From contig NZ_ADAQ01000013.1 of the NCBI RefSeq assembly GCF_000176515.1, positions 521,361 to 585,360 on the forward strand: a stretch of 64,000 nt of DNA, written 5' to 3'. Below the pieces are notes generated by a model, which worked only from the letters and a program-made list of their open reading frames with translations, ran no database searches and had not been told where the DNA came from. Positions 25,712-34,159 of this stretch are shown one piece after another. Position 1 is the stretch's first letter, and each line of letters begins with the position of its first letter. The stretch comes from Grimontia hollisae CIP 101886 (GTDB lineage: Bacteria; Pseudomonadota; Gammaproteobacteria; Enterobacterales; Vibrionaceae). Made by a program: the position numbers and the translations under genes.

Positions 25712-27667
25712 ATGAATGCCAATGTCATCCTTTGTCTGGACGACGACCCTTCCGTTTTAGCACGTATTAAACGTGAACTCTCGGTTTTCGCTGAAACCTT
25801 TGATGTCGTTTGTGCCGGCTCAGCCTACATTACCAACAACACACTCGAACAGCTCCACCAAGCGGGGCGACGTATCGCTTTGTTTATTTGTGATCATAGC
25901 CTGGGTGACAATGAAGGTATTAACCTGCTTATCAACATCGACAATCATCCTGCCTCCCGAGGCGCACGGACAGTTCTTTTGAACGATCAACCTGATTTGG
26001 GCAAAATCATGCAGGCAGTCAACGAAGGTCGCTTGAACTACTGTCTGACCAAACCCTGGGTGAAGAATGAAATCCGGGATCTGGCGAAAAAAGAGTTGAC
26101 GCAATATGTACTGGAATTCAATCAGGATGACTTACTCAAGTACTGCAACACGCTGGATCAACGCCGCCTGTTAGATGCGCATATAGAAAGGAAACTGGCC
26201 ACTTACCGCAGCGGATTTATTGAATCGTCACTGGGGGTTTCTGATGAAGAGCTCTCCACACAATTGATCGATGGCATCGCCGATTACTTTAGCCAAAACA
26301 GCGGACACCATGTCAGCCGACGCTACAGTGAAAACCATATCCTGACCCATGAAGGCAAGCCCAATTCTTTTCTCTGGTTTGTGGTGGAAGGTGAAGTTGC
26401 CCTGCTAAAACGGGACGAAACCGGCGCTTCCCATGAAGTCGCCAGACTCAGTCAGGGCAGTTTAATTGGCGGCATGTCCTTTGTAACAGGCGATGTCTCT
26501 TTCTCCACGGGTATCACGCTCAAACCCACTAAAGTGTTAAAGCTTAACCGAACCCTGTTTTCTCAGGTGATGCAGGCCAGAAACGACCTTTTGCCGCTTT
26601 TCTCAAATTACCTGCTCCGCCATTTCAATCGCCGATTGAAGCGCAGCATCACCACAGAAGTAAAACTGCAGCAGACCCTACAATCACTCGAGCTTGCCCA
26701 TAAACAGCTTATCGAGAAAGAAAAAATGGCCATGCTGGGCCAGTTAGTGGCTGGTGTTGCCCATGAGCTGAATAACCCCATATCAGCAATTTTACGAAAC
26801 AGCGAGACACTGCGGGACAGTATTGGCGCCCTGATCAACGTCGAAATGCATTCACAGGCACGGGATAAAGCCAATACCATCATGGCAAATGCCCTGCTTT
26901 CTCGCCCTATGTCAACAGCGGATGCAAGAAAGCTTACAAAGGGCATAGAACCCTTGCTCGGAAACCGGAACCTTGCCCGCAAGGCCGTCAATATGGGGCT
27001 TGATGCCCCCGAAGACGTCACGTTTTGGATGAAAAAATTGGGCAGAGATTTCAATGAAACGCTTAGCCAGTGGGATATGTTTTACCAAGCAGGTAGCTTG
27101 CTGCGTTCTACCCATGTCTGCGCCCAACGGATCGCTGATATGGTAAAAAGCCTGAAAACTTATGCCCGCCAGGATGATGAAACCATGCATGTGGTAGATA
27201 TCCATGAAGGCATTGAAGACACCCTGATCATGTTTGAAAACCAGATCAAACGTATCCGGTTGTTCAAAGAGTACGGACAGGTTCAGCCTATCCGTTGCAA
27301 ACCCATTGCGTTACAACAGGTTTGGACTAATCTAGTATCGAATGCACTCGATGCCGTTGGACAAAACGGTGAGATTCATGTCAGCACACGTGAAACGGTT
27401 TATCGCAGCAGGAAGGCGATAAAAGTGACAGTGCGCGATAACGGTGTCGGTATTCCTGACGCCATTAAAGACAAAGTGTTTGAACTGAATTACACCACCA
27501 AACGCGAAGGCCATTTTGGCCTTGGTATTGGGCTGTCGGTTTGTCGCCAGATTGTTGAACAACATGGCGGTACTATTGATGTCAGCTCTTCTTCGGGTGA
27601 GTTCACCGCTATGGACGTCATACTTCCCTACTCCCCGCTTATCACGCCATGCATGGAGGAAAAATGA
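25712..27667 (+). CDS. Hybrid histidine kinase: REC, cyclic-nucleotide-binding, HisKA, HATPase
   Basis: A 651-residue cytoplasmic kinase with no membrane segment. Order: receiver domain (1-120; Asp10-12, phosphoacceptor Asp61 in CDHSLG, Lys114 in LTKPW, the usual switch Thr replaced by Asn91); a cyclic-nucleotide-binding fold (about 195-300, FVVEGEVALL and GSLIGGMSF); a coiled coil (313-340); the H-box with His351 in GVAHELNNP; and an ATPase domain with the N-box NALDAVGQ and GIGLSVCRQIVEQHGG. The signal may be cAMP or c-di-GMP. Its stop overlaps the next gene (ATGA), so kinase and receiver are made together. Confidence 0.92.
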   Translation: MNANVILCLDDDPSVLARIKRELSVFAETFDVVCAGSAYITNNTLEQLHQAGRRIALFICDHSLGDNEGINLLINIDNHPASRGARTVLLNDQPDLGKIMQAVNEGRLNYCLTKPWVKNEIRDLAKKELTQYVLEFNQDDLLKYCNTLDQRRLLDAHIERKLATYRSGFIESSLGVSDEELSTQLIDGIADYFSQNSGHHVSRRYSENHILTHEGKPNSFLWFVVEGEVALLKRDETGASHEVARLSQGSLIGGMSFVTGDVSFSTGITLKPTKVLKLNRTLFSQVMQARNDLLPLFSNYLLRHFNRRLKRSITTEVKLQQTLQSLELAHKQLIEKEKMAMLGQLVAGVAHELNNPISAILRNSETLRDSIGALINVEMHSQARDKANTIMANALLSRPMSTADARKLTKGIEPLLGNRNLARKAVNMGLDAPEDVTFWMKKLGRDFNETLSQWDMFYQAGSLLRSTHVCAQRIADMVKSLKTYARQDDETMHVVDIHEGIEDTLIMFENQIKRIRLFKEYGQVQPIRCKPIALQQVWTNLVSNALDAVGQNGEIHVSTRETVYRSRKAIKVTVRDNGVGIPDAIKDKVFELNYTTKREGHFGLGIGLSVCRQIVEQHGGTIDVSSSSGEFTAMDVILPYSPLITPCMEEK

Positions 27668-28164
27668 GCAGATATCTTATTTTGTGTGTTGATGACGAAC
27701 GTGATGTGCTGGATAGCGTAATCAATGATCTTTCAGCGCTTGAAAGCCATTTCGTTATAGAAGCGGCAGAATCCGTGGCAGAAGCCCGTGACATACTGGC
27801 TGATGCAGCCGCCGATGGCTTGGAGCTTGCTCTGATCCTCTGTGACCACATTATGCCAGAGGAGCTGGGAGTTGATTTCCTGGTTGAGTTAAACAAATCA
27901 CCTGACACCCACAATGCACGCAAACTGCTGCTGACAGGCCAGGCCGGTATGGAAGAGACGGTTCAAGCTGTCAATCACGCCAGTCTGGACTATTTCATCG
28001 CCAAACCTTGGGAAGGGAGTACCCTGCAACAGATTGTCTCTGACCAGCTTACAACCTTCGTGATTGAGAACGATTCAAACCTATTGCCCTGGGTGAGTGT
28101 ATTAAATGCAGAACGCATCATGGAGGCCATCAGTAATAACCGACTGAGTTACTCTGATACTTAA
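27664..28164 (+). CDS. Single-domain response regulator coupled to the kinase
   Basis: A 166-residue receiver domain without an output domain, with Asp10-11, phosphoacceptor Asp61 in CDHIMP, Thr in LLTGQAG and Lys in AKPW. The ATG overlaps the TGA of the kinase gene and has GGAGG four bases upstream, so I use this start and not the ATG at 27649. It is clearly related to the receiver at 19808 and is the expected phosphotransfer partner of the kinase. The downstream target, perhaps a c-di-GMP enzyme elsewhere, is unknown. Confidence 0.88.
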   Translation: MSRYLILCVDDERDVLDSVINDLSALESHFVIEAAESVAEARDILADAAADGLELALILCDHIMPEELGVDFLVELNKSPDTHNARKLLLTGQAGMEETVQAVNHASLDYFIAKPWEGSTLQQIVSDQLTTFVIENDSNLLPWVSVLNAERIMEAISNNRLSYSDT

Positions 28165-28234
28165 CCGTCGCGGATGGGTTTCAATCCACCCGCTCCGATC
28201 GCACTTCATCAGCCGTTTTTATCAAAAATAACGG

Positions 28235-28261
28235 TCATAGCGCCATATTAAAGCGCTATGA
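28235..28261 (+). terminator. Hairpin after the kinase-receiver operon
   Basis: TCATAGCGC and GCGCTATGA form a perfect 9-bp stem with a 9-base loop. The T-tract after it is poor, so it could be a terminator of the receiver gene or an operator for the next gene. Confidence 0.4.
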
Positions 28262-28325
28262 TGTTGTTTCGCAAAAGCGACTTCTATTAGAATAGTAATC
28301 ACAATTTTTTATCACGAGACCTTTC

Positions 28326-28883
28326 ATGCGCAAAACCAATATTGCCGGCATTGTACTGGCGGCCGCGACTTCAGCAATCTTCTCTGCCGCGAGTGTTGCC
28401 AACGAAAGCACCATGAGTAACTTCAGTTACGATTATTTTGAAGCACGCGTTGGCATCAGCCCAGTGACTTACGGTGTTGGTTTCAGCACTTCTATTCACC
28501 CTAATGCGCACATCCGAGCAGAGATCGACACTGAATTCGAATCAGATTTTGATTCCACAGCAGCGGTTGGTTTTCATGCACCCGTGAATAACTGGGCAGA
28601 TGTGTATGGTGAATTGGGTCTACGTACGATGAAGCAACGTGGTCGCTTTAACCATAATACTGAATATGGTGTTGAAGTGAGTTTGGGGCTGCGTCAATGG
28701 CTGAGCCCACAGCTTGAGGTGGGTGGTGAAATCGGCCACGTCTCTATCGCTGACGATGATGAGATTTTCGGCTCTGTTAACGCCCGTTTCCACGCCACTG
28801 AGCTGTTCTCTATCGGCACCCAACTGCGTTTCAATGACGTTTACGGTGACCAATTTATGTTCACCACCCGCTTCAAGTTCTAA
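28326..28883 (+). CDS. Small outer-membrane beta-barrel protein
   Basis: A 185-residue protein with a clear signal peptide (cut likely after Ala25, SVA before NEST), then alternating beta-strand patterns and a final Phe in FTTRFKF, the recognition signal for outer-membrane insertion. Strand segments such as GVGFSTSI, AEIDTEFE and VYGELGLR suggest an eight-strand barrel of the OmpA/OmpX size. I do not recognise a named family. It is monocistronic, with a terminator right after it. Confidence 0.75.
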   Translation: MRKTNIAGIVLAAATSAIFSAASVANESTMSNFSYDYFEARVGISPVTYGVGFSTSIHPNAHIRAEIDTEFESDFDSTAAVGFHAPVNNWADVYGELGLRTMKQRGRFNHNTEYGVEVSLGLRQWLSPQLEVGGEIGHVSIADDDEIFGSVNARFHATELFSIGTQLRFNDVYGDQFMFTTRFKF

Positions 28884-28897
28884 CTATAGAATACTCA

Positions 28898-28925
28898 AAG
28901 GGCCTCGCACATAGAGGCCTTTTTA
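28898..28925. terminator. Bidirectional terminator
   Basis: GGCCTC and GAGGCC form a stem around GCACATA, with A- and T-tracts on the two sides, between the convergent outer-membrane protein and lipoprotein genes. Confidence 0.8.
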
Positions 28926-28926
28926 C

Positions 28927-29307
28927 TTACTGACACTCAACCGGCTGAAACCCTTCTGGCGTGTCAGGTGTTTTCAATTGAAGCACATTTCGATAGCCCA
29001 TCGCTCCTGCCAGTTTTTCATGACGACGGTCGATAGTGTGCAACACGATATCTCCGGTTTCCGCACCACAGACGGATGCAAATACTCTCCCATCCAATAC
29101 TGCACACTGTGAATCAATGATTTTTACTCCCACACCTGTCAACTGCAGTTCGCTTTGTACTAACGACATGCCTTGGGATTCACACTGAATCACACCACGG
29201 GTTTTATACACGGTGACTTTTTCAGCAGGCTTAATGGCGCAGCCCGCCAGAATAGTCGCCAAAAATGTGGTTAACATTGACGCTTTCAACGCCGGTCTCT
29301 TGTTCAT
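28927..29307 (-). CDS. Predicted lipoprotein
   Basis: A 126-residue protein with a lipobox LAGC, so the mature lipoprotein starts at Cys23. The mature part has four further Cys (for example VIQCESQG and FASVCGAE) that could form disulfides in the periplasm. I do not recognise the family. It lies 18 bases downstream of the TetR gene on the same strand and may be cotranscribed with it. Confidence 0.75.
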   Translation of the reverse strand: MNKRPALKASMLTTFLATILAGCAIKPAEKVTVYKTRGVIQCESQGMSLVQSELQLTGVGVKIIDSQCAVLDGRVFASVCGAETGDIVLHTIDRRHEKLAGAMGYRNVLQLKTPDTPEGFQPVECQ

Positions 29308-29325
29308 TTTCCTCCCATCCTGAGT

Positions 29326-29799
29326 TCAAAACGGGTTATCAAGTTCAATATCAAGCAGGTGAATCGCTGACAGTCCAATAAGTTCAACAACCAGCGTTTG
29401 ACCATATTGTTCTATCAATGTTGTTATACCCCAAACGACCTTTTGTTTCCCTTCATGACCACCGTTGACAGCACCAAGAAGATAGCGAATACAATTAGCA
29501 AACTTCGTTTCCTTCAGGGCCAGCATCCAACTTTGCTTGATGGTCTCACTGTCTGTCGTGTCAATTTTGCTGGTGACATAAGCAAGCATTTGCCCTTGAA
29601 ACGCTGAAACCATCGATTCTTTAGTAGGGACAACCCGTTGAATCCCGCTTCGGCTCATGCCTGTCCGTTTGGCAATGGAGCCGTAAGTCACGCCCTCCCA
29701 GCCTTCCTCCATAAAGACGTCGATGATAGTTTGATAGATAAGCACTTCTGTTTGCAGTGCGCCCTCTTTGGTATTTTTTGCCATTGCCCTTTTCGTCAT
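29326..29799 (-). CDS. TetR-family transcriptional regulator
   Basis: A regulator of about 157 residues. The N-terminal helix-turn-helix is visible as VTYGSIAKRTGMSRSGIQRVVPTKESM (about 32-58). The C-terminal ligand domain has LLGAVNGGHEGKQ, not matched to a known subgroup. The ATG at 29799 has GGCGGA seven bases upstream; a later ATG at 29784 is also possible, and the frame is open to 29865. Ligand and targets are unknown; the adjacent lipoprotein is a candidate. Confidence 0.82.
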   Translation of the reverse strand: MTKRAMAKNTKEGALQTEVLIYQTIIDVFMEEGWEGVTYGSIAKRTGMSRSGIQRVVPTKESMVSAFQGQMLAYVTSKIDTTDSETIKQSWMLALKETKFANCIRYLLGAVNGGHEGKQKVVWGITTLIEQYGQTLVVELIGLSAIHLLDIELDNPF

Positions 29800-29991
29800 G
29801 CTCCTGTCCGCCAAATCAGCGCCTTGCTCAAAATAACAGGACGACATGGTTACCGTTATCCCCACTATTTTCGAGACAAATTATAAGTTAAAGACCAATC
29901 CATGCCAAAAATAACGCTTAAAAATCAATCATCATCCCCGTATTTTGCCTCTGGGAGACGAATATATGAAACGGGTTTAATTTGAAAGCAG

Positions 29992-30032
29992 ATACCCAAG
30001 CGATCTGAAAAGACAGGACAAGTAGCTTGGAT
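29992..30032. repeat. Diverged copy of the ATACCCAAGCGAT palindrome
   Basis: ATACCCAAGCGAT-CTGAA here recalls the intact palindrome at 41278-41310 (TATACCCAAGCGATTTGAA...); the second arm AGCTTGGATAAT is degraded. It lies just past the LysR gene stop, suggesting a dispersed intergenic element. Confidence 0.5.
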
Positions 30033-30035
30033 AAT

Positions 30036-30941
30036 TCAGGCAAGCTGGCTTTCGAGCCACTCCTTAAATGCGAGGATTTTTGCATTGCCCTGGTGCTCCT
30101 CACGGTACACAAGGTAAAAGCTATAGGGCGATTTGACTGGCTTATCGACTGGCGCAACTAACTTGCCATTGTGAAGGTATTCCTGAATATACGCCATGCG
30201 GCCTATCGCAACCCCCATACCATGCGTTGCTGCATCCAGTGCGAGATCTGCGCGATCGAAACTGTGGTTGGTGCCTTTAAGTTCCAGTCCATTTGCATTA
30301 GCCCAATACAACCATTCATCACTTAGGCTGGCACTCGCCCAAGGTGCAGCATCGTGGAGCAGTTGGCATTGTGCCAGTTTCTCAGGGGCATTATACAGCG
30401 CGTGATGTTCGGCATACGATGGGCTGCAAACGGGCACAATGGCGTCATCCATTAAATGGTGGCTGATAAGTCCGTTATAGCGGCCGTGTCCAAAGTAGAT
30501 CGCACAATCAAAGGCTTCCGCTTTGAAATCAATAAGATCGTTGCGGGTACGCAAATGAAGCGTAAGATCTGGAAATGATTCAGCAAACAAAGAAAGACGC
30601 GGCACCAACCATTTCTGTGAGAACGTCGGCGGCGCAGAGATAATGAAATCCCCAACAGGACGCGCCCGGTTCAGCTCCAGTAATTTGAGGCTGATAGCTG
30701 AAAATTGCTCAGAGACAACCAACTTCAACTGTTCACCTTCGTTAGTGAGCGACAGCTGACGTGGCCTCCTGACAAACAATGTCACATCCAGCCTCTGTTC
30801 AAGTTTTTTTATCCGGTGACTGACTGCACTTTGGGTGAGGTGAAGCTCTTCTGCTGCTCGGGTGAAACTCATGGTTTCAGCTACAACCGAAAAACAGTGC
30901 AATCCTGCTAACAGTGAGGACGAAAGCTGGGGCAGTTTCAT
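30036..30941 (-). CDS. LysR-family transcriptional regulator
   Basis: A 301-residue regulator with the N-terminal winged helix-turn-helix FTRAAEELHLTQSAVSHRIKKLEQRLDVTLFVRRPR and a substrate-binding domain (about 95-300). The wording is closest to the GcvA group, which senses small metabolites. Its neighbours run away from it (tfoX at the same strand, upstream), so no target gene can be named from context. Confidence 0.9.
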   Translation of the reverse strand: MKLPQLSSSLLAGLHCFSVVAETMSFTRAAEELHLTQSAVSHRIKKLEQRLDVTLFVRRPRQLSLTNEGEQLKLVVSEQFSAISLKLLELNRARPVGDFIISAPPTFSQKWLVPRLSLFAESFPDLTLHLRTRNDLIDFKAEAFDCAIYFGHGRYNGLISHHLMDDAIVPVCSPSYAEHHALYNAPEKLAQCQLLHDAAPWASASLSDEWLYWANANGLELKGTNHSFDRADLALDAATHGMGVAIGRMAYIQEYLHNGKLVAPVDKPVKSPYSFYLVYREEHQGNAKILAFKEWLESQLA

Positions 30942-31012
30942 TCTTTTCGACAGTTATTTAAGTCATTTCGTGACTTTAACAATATTCCAATGGTGGGTAC
31001 AGCGAGGACAAT

Positions 31013-31051
31013 AAAAAGCCCCCAATAATTGGTTGTCCAACTATTGGGGGT
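31013..31051 (-). terminator. Terminator of the tfoX-like gene
   Basis: CCCCCAATA and TATTGGGGG form a stem with inner pairing (ATTGG/CCAA) and, on the minus strand, are followed by CTTTTTATT. Confidence 0.85.
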
Positions 31052-31097
31052 CACTTCAGGTCGGCGCTTGAACGTTACAAGTCAGTACGCATTGAGT

Positions 31098-31682
31098 TTA
31101 AACAGCACGAAGCAGTTGTTGTTTAGTTTCTTCGCTCAACAATGTCCAATGCATGCCTTTTTGCGCACCGGCAAACATCCAAAGTAGTTTTACATCAACA
31201 TCGTAACCGTGCGCTTCCTGCACTTTACGGAAAAGCTCTTCCGGGCTCATGGAGAAGAAAGTGTCAACATCTTCGACTCCGGCTTTCTTGAGCATACGTT
31301 CAATGGTCAAACGCAAATTGGGTAAATCGCGCAGACGTTTGTTGGATTTGGAATCGCGGTATTCTTTCTCGGCAACCGAGTTCTCTACGGACTTTTTTAC
31401 CATTGCGTCCAACCCCTGATCTTTCGCTTCGTAGAGATCAGTGATGTCGTAGTAGTTTACGATTGCTGTTGAGCTTTTCTTAACATGAACAAACTTCTTG
31501 CACTCTTTGTCGATAAGTTGCTGCGTTAACTCGTCGTTACCACGCAAGTAAATACGATCTTCCTTGACTAATGCGAACATTGCTCCGCTGACGAAAAAAC
31601 CAGTACCACCAAACATGGAGCGTTTTTCCGTTTCGCCAAATTGCGATAAGTATTCAACAAAGCCACTTTTAACTTCCAACAC
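31098..31682 (-). CDS. tfoX: TfoX/Sxy-family competence regulator
   Basis: A protein of about 194 residues with both parts of the Sxy/TfoX family: the N-terminal RSMFGGTGFFVSGAMFALV and the C-terminal helical domain LRDLPNLRLTIERMLKKAG followed by GYDVDVKLLWMFAGAQKGMHW. In Vibrio these proteins switch on natural transformation genes with CRP (TfoX) or related traits (TfoY). I choose a GTG start at 31682 because AAAGGAGG lies seven bases upstream and the frame before it has no ATG with a ribosome site. TfoX versus TfoY cannot be settled here; no c-di-GMP riboswitch was seen upstream. Confidence 0.82.
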   Translation of the reverse strand: MLEVKSGFVEYLSQFGETEKRSMFGGTGFFVSGAMFALVKEDRIYLRGNDELTQQLIDKECKKFVHVKKSSTAIVNYYDITDLYEAKDQGLDAMVKKSVENSVAEKEYRDSKSNKRLRDLPNLRLTIERMLKKAGVEDVDTFFSMSPEELFRKVQEAHGYDVDVKLLWMFAGAQKGMHWTLLSEETKQQLLRAV

Positions 31683-32125
31683 GTGTGCCTCCTTTCTCCC
31701 AAAAAAACAAACCAATTCCTCGGTTTCAAATATTGTAATTTCTCAACGCGAATTAATGATGACGCATTAAGGCATAGAAAACCATGCACCAGATCACCCA
31801 ATGCCCAAAAGTGTCTCTTATTTGCAACACTCATCACGATTAATGAATGTAATTTTTGTGTTTAAAGTTTGTTAACCGGATGATTGCGCACGCAAATTAT
31901 TGCGCTTACTTGCAGCGGTGTTTCTAAATAAACGTTAGATTAATTCAAAATATAAATACCCAATGTCACTGCCCTTGCATTTTCACCATACATTGACTTT
32001 TCAATCACTGAACTGCATTGATAACCATACAAAGGTTGCCTTAAATTCAAATTTATCAACAAGCGGATTTCATTTGAAACGCAGTCCAATTACTATTAAA
32101 CCAGTGTGTTAACGAGCCTAAAAAG
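31683..32125. promoter_or_regulatory. Divergent control region, tfoX and HDOD gene
   Basis: About 440 AT-rich bases without a gene between two divergent starts. A 12-base palindrome TTGCG-CA-CGCAA lies at 31884-31895. The long leader on the tfoX side fits the known post-transcriptional control of TfoX-type genes, but I cannot point to the RNA site. Confidence 0.4.
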
Positions 32126-33046
32126 ATGGATCACCTATCGTTGTTCTGGGTATCCCCCAGCCGTGACAAGTACCTTAACGCTATCGAAAGCGATTTTTTT
32201 CAGCGGGTTTACCAATCTCTGAAAGACGGCACTCTGGAACTTCCGCCTATTCCTGATGTGGTAGCGAAATTACAGCGGGCATGCAATCAACCCAACACGA
32301 CGGTCAGAGACATTTCAGCCCTGTTATTAGATGATGCTTCTCTCACGGCAGCCGTGATTCGATCGGCAAATTCGGCGGTTTTCAGTCCACGTAATAACCG
32401 CCCCTGCCATGACATTAATATGGCGGTATCCCGTTTGGGTATTCAGCGTGTTCTGGGCATAGCAACTGCCCATGCTATCCAGGCCTTGAAAAATAACTCT
32501 CCTTTCAGCCACGAATGCAATGCTTTATTGAAGAAAAGTGCAACTGCCTCACGGGAGTTTGGTTCAACGATGGCACTGATTTGCCAGCGGGTCAGAAGTT
32601 ATGACGATGAAAACCTTCACTTGGAAGTGGAAAAGTCTCTGCTTATCGGCTTGCTGGCTGACATTGGTATTTACAGTGCCGTAAAAGCATTTCATACCTA
32701 CATGGAAGAAGGGAATTACCTTGATTTTGACATCGCCAGCCACGTCTTCTTCAGCGTGAGCAAAGAGGCTAGCTGCTTTATCCTGAAAAGTTGGGGCTTT
32801 GATTTAGATTTCATTGAGGTGTCATCGAACCGCCAGATGCGGAAATCAAGTCATGGTGTTTCATATCTCAACATTGCAAAAATGGCCAACCACCTTTTGT
32901 TGTTCAGGACAGAAAATGCAGAGATTGAAGAACATGATGTCGAAATAACCCTTGCTGGTGCCGAAGCCCTGTATGAACTTTCTAATCTTAATGACACGGA
33001 CTTTCACCATCAACTAAACAATATTATGGATAACTGCGGTTTCTAG
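32126..33046 (+). CDS. HDOD-domain signalling protein
   Basis: A 306-residue protein whose core (about 35-235) is an HDOD domain: LPPIPDVVAKLQRA, VRDISALLLDDASLTAAVIRSANSAVF, and AVSRLGIQRVLGIA. HDOD proteins lack the metal-binding residues of HD phosphohydrolases and act in signalling, often with kinases or c-di-GMP and in motility or competence control. Here there is no second catalytic domain. It is divergent from tfoX, which makes a shared regulatory link worth testing. Confidence 0.88.
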   Translation: MDHLSLFWVSPSRDKYLNAIESDFFQRVYQSLKDGTLELPPIPDVVAKLQRACNQPNTTVRDISALLLDDASLTAAVIRSANSAVFSPRNNRPCHDINMAVSRLGIQRVLGIATAHAIQALKNNSPFSHECNALLKKSATASREFGSTMALICQRVRSYDDENLHLEVEKSLLIGLLADIGIYSAVKAFHTYMEEGNYLDFDIASHVFFSVSKEASCFILKSWGFDLDFIEVSSNRQMRKSSHGVSYLNIAKMANHLLLFRTENAEIEEHDVEITLAGAEALYELSNLNDTDFHHQLNNIMDNCGF

Positions 33047-33165
33047 CCTTCACATCTCTGTATCCCTGCTTTCGCCTTCAAACTTGCCGAACACCAATTG
33101 ACCTGATCAGATCGCGACTGATACCCTCATCGCGATTTCGTTATTATCAAAAAGGTTTTAATACA

Positions 33166-34065
33166 ATGCTCCCCGGCATGCTTTATATCTTCCTACCGTT
33201 GGTGATTGGCTATTTTATTACCATCAAAAGCGCAGCGTTGCTCGATACGATCAACCGGTCCACTGCCCGCCTTGTCTTTGTTATTCTTGGATTGATGGGG
33301 CTCAGTCTCGCAGGGCTGGATAACCTTTCCAGTAATCTCAACCAAATCCTGTTATTGGCGGTGACTTTCTTCTTCTGTATTAGTATTTTCACCCTTCTCT
33401 CGCTTCCACTATTAGATAAGCTGCTGAAAACCAAGACTGAACAGCATAAAAATACGGTGCCTGTCTCAGCCATGGCGATGGAATCCGTGAAGTTGGTGTT
33501 TGTTGTCGGTGGCGGTTTGATTCTGGGGTTGCTACTTCCCATTCCCCTTGATTGGGTTGAGCCAGCAAGCGAAGGCATTCTTCTTATCCTGCTGTTCTTG
33601 ATCGGTATTCAATTAAGAAACAGCGGTATGACATTAAAGCAAATCATCCTCAATAAAAAAGGGCTGAGCGTAGCGTTTATCGTGATAATGGCATCCTGGA
33701 CAGGAGGCCTGTTAGCCGCTTGGTTACTCGACATACCTTATTACTATGGCTTGGCGATGGCATCCGGTTTTGGCTGGTATTCACTGGCAGGCATTTTAAT
33801 GGGAGACGCGCTAGGGCCAGTGTACGGCGGTGCTTCTTTTATGCTGGAACTGTCCCGGGAATTGGTTGCGATTATACTGATACCACTGTTGATTGCCCGA
33901 TATCCATTAACTGCAATTGGTTATGGCGGAGCAACATCCATGGATTTCACCCTGCCGATCATTCAAACTACCGGGGGTGTTAAATGCGTGCCTATTGCCA
34001 TTGTCAGCGGTTTTGTCCTCAGCCTTCTGGTGCCCGTTTTAATGCTGTTCTTTGTTGCGCTATAA
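33166..34065 (+). CDS. lysO: Lysine exporter LysO
   Basis: A 299-residue inner-membrane protein of the LysO (YbjE, DUF340) family, the same length as the E. coli protein, which exports L-lysine and protects from thialysine. Eight to ten hydrophobic segments are seen; the family-specific part GFGWYSLAGILMGDALGPVYG and the closing TSMDFTLPIIQTTGGVKCVPIAI are well kept. It is single, with a strong shared terminator before ptsG. Confidence 0.92.
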   Translation: MLPGMLYIFLPLVIGYFITIKSAALLDTINRSTARLVFVILGLMGLSLAGLDNLSSNLNQILLLAVTFFFCISIFTLLSLPLLDKLLKTKTEQHKNTVPVSAMAMESVKLVFVVGGGLILGLLLPIPLDWVEPASEGILLILLFLIGIQLRNSGMTLKQIILNKKGLSVAFIVIMASWTGGLLAAWLLDIPYYYGLAMASGFGWYSLAGILMGDALGPVYGGASFMLELSRELVAIILIPLLIARYPLTAIGYGGATSMDFTLPIIQTTGGVKCVPIAIVSGFVLSLLVPVLMLFFVAL

Positions 34066-34086
34066 CCGATATATTATCCCTAAAAG

Positions 34087-34110
34087 AAAGGAGAGCCGAG
34101 GCTCTCCTTT
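34087..34110. terminator. Bidirectional terminator, lysO and ptsG
   Basis: AAAGGAGAGCC and GGCTCTCCTTT pair perfectly around a GA loop, with T-tracts on both strands, between two convergent genes. Confidence 0.9.
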
Positions 34111-34159
34111 TATGTATCAACAGACTTTTTATATCAACAGATCAGGGAATCCATCGATA

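Noticed and set aside
31683-32125. c-di-GMP riboswitch (GEMM) before tfoX
   Set aside because: V. cholerae tfoY has one, but I found no matching conserved core on the minus strand here.
33047-33165. Lysine riboswitch before lysO
   Set aside because: The gap is only 119 bases and lacks the conserved lysine-riboswitch core.
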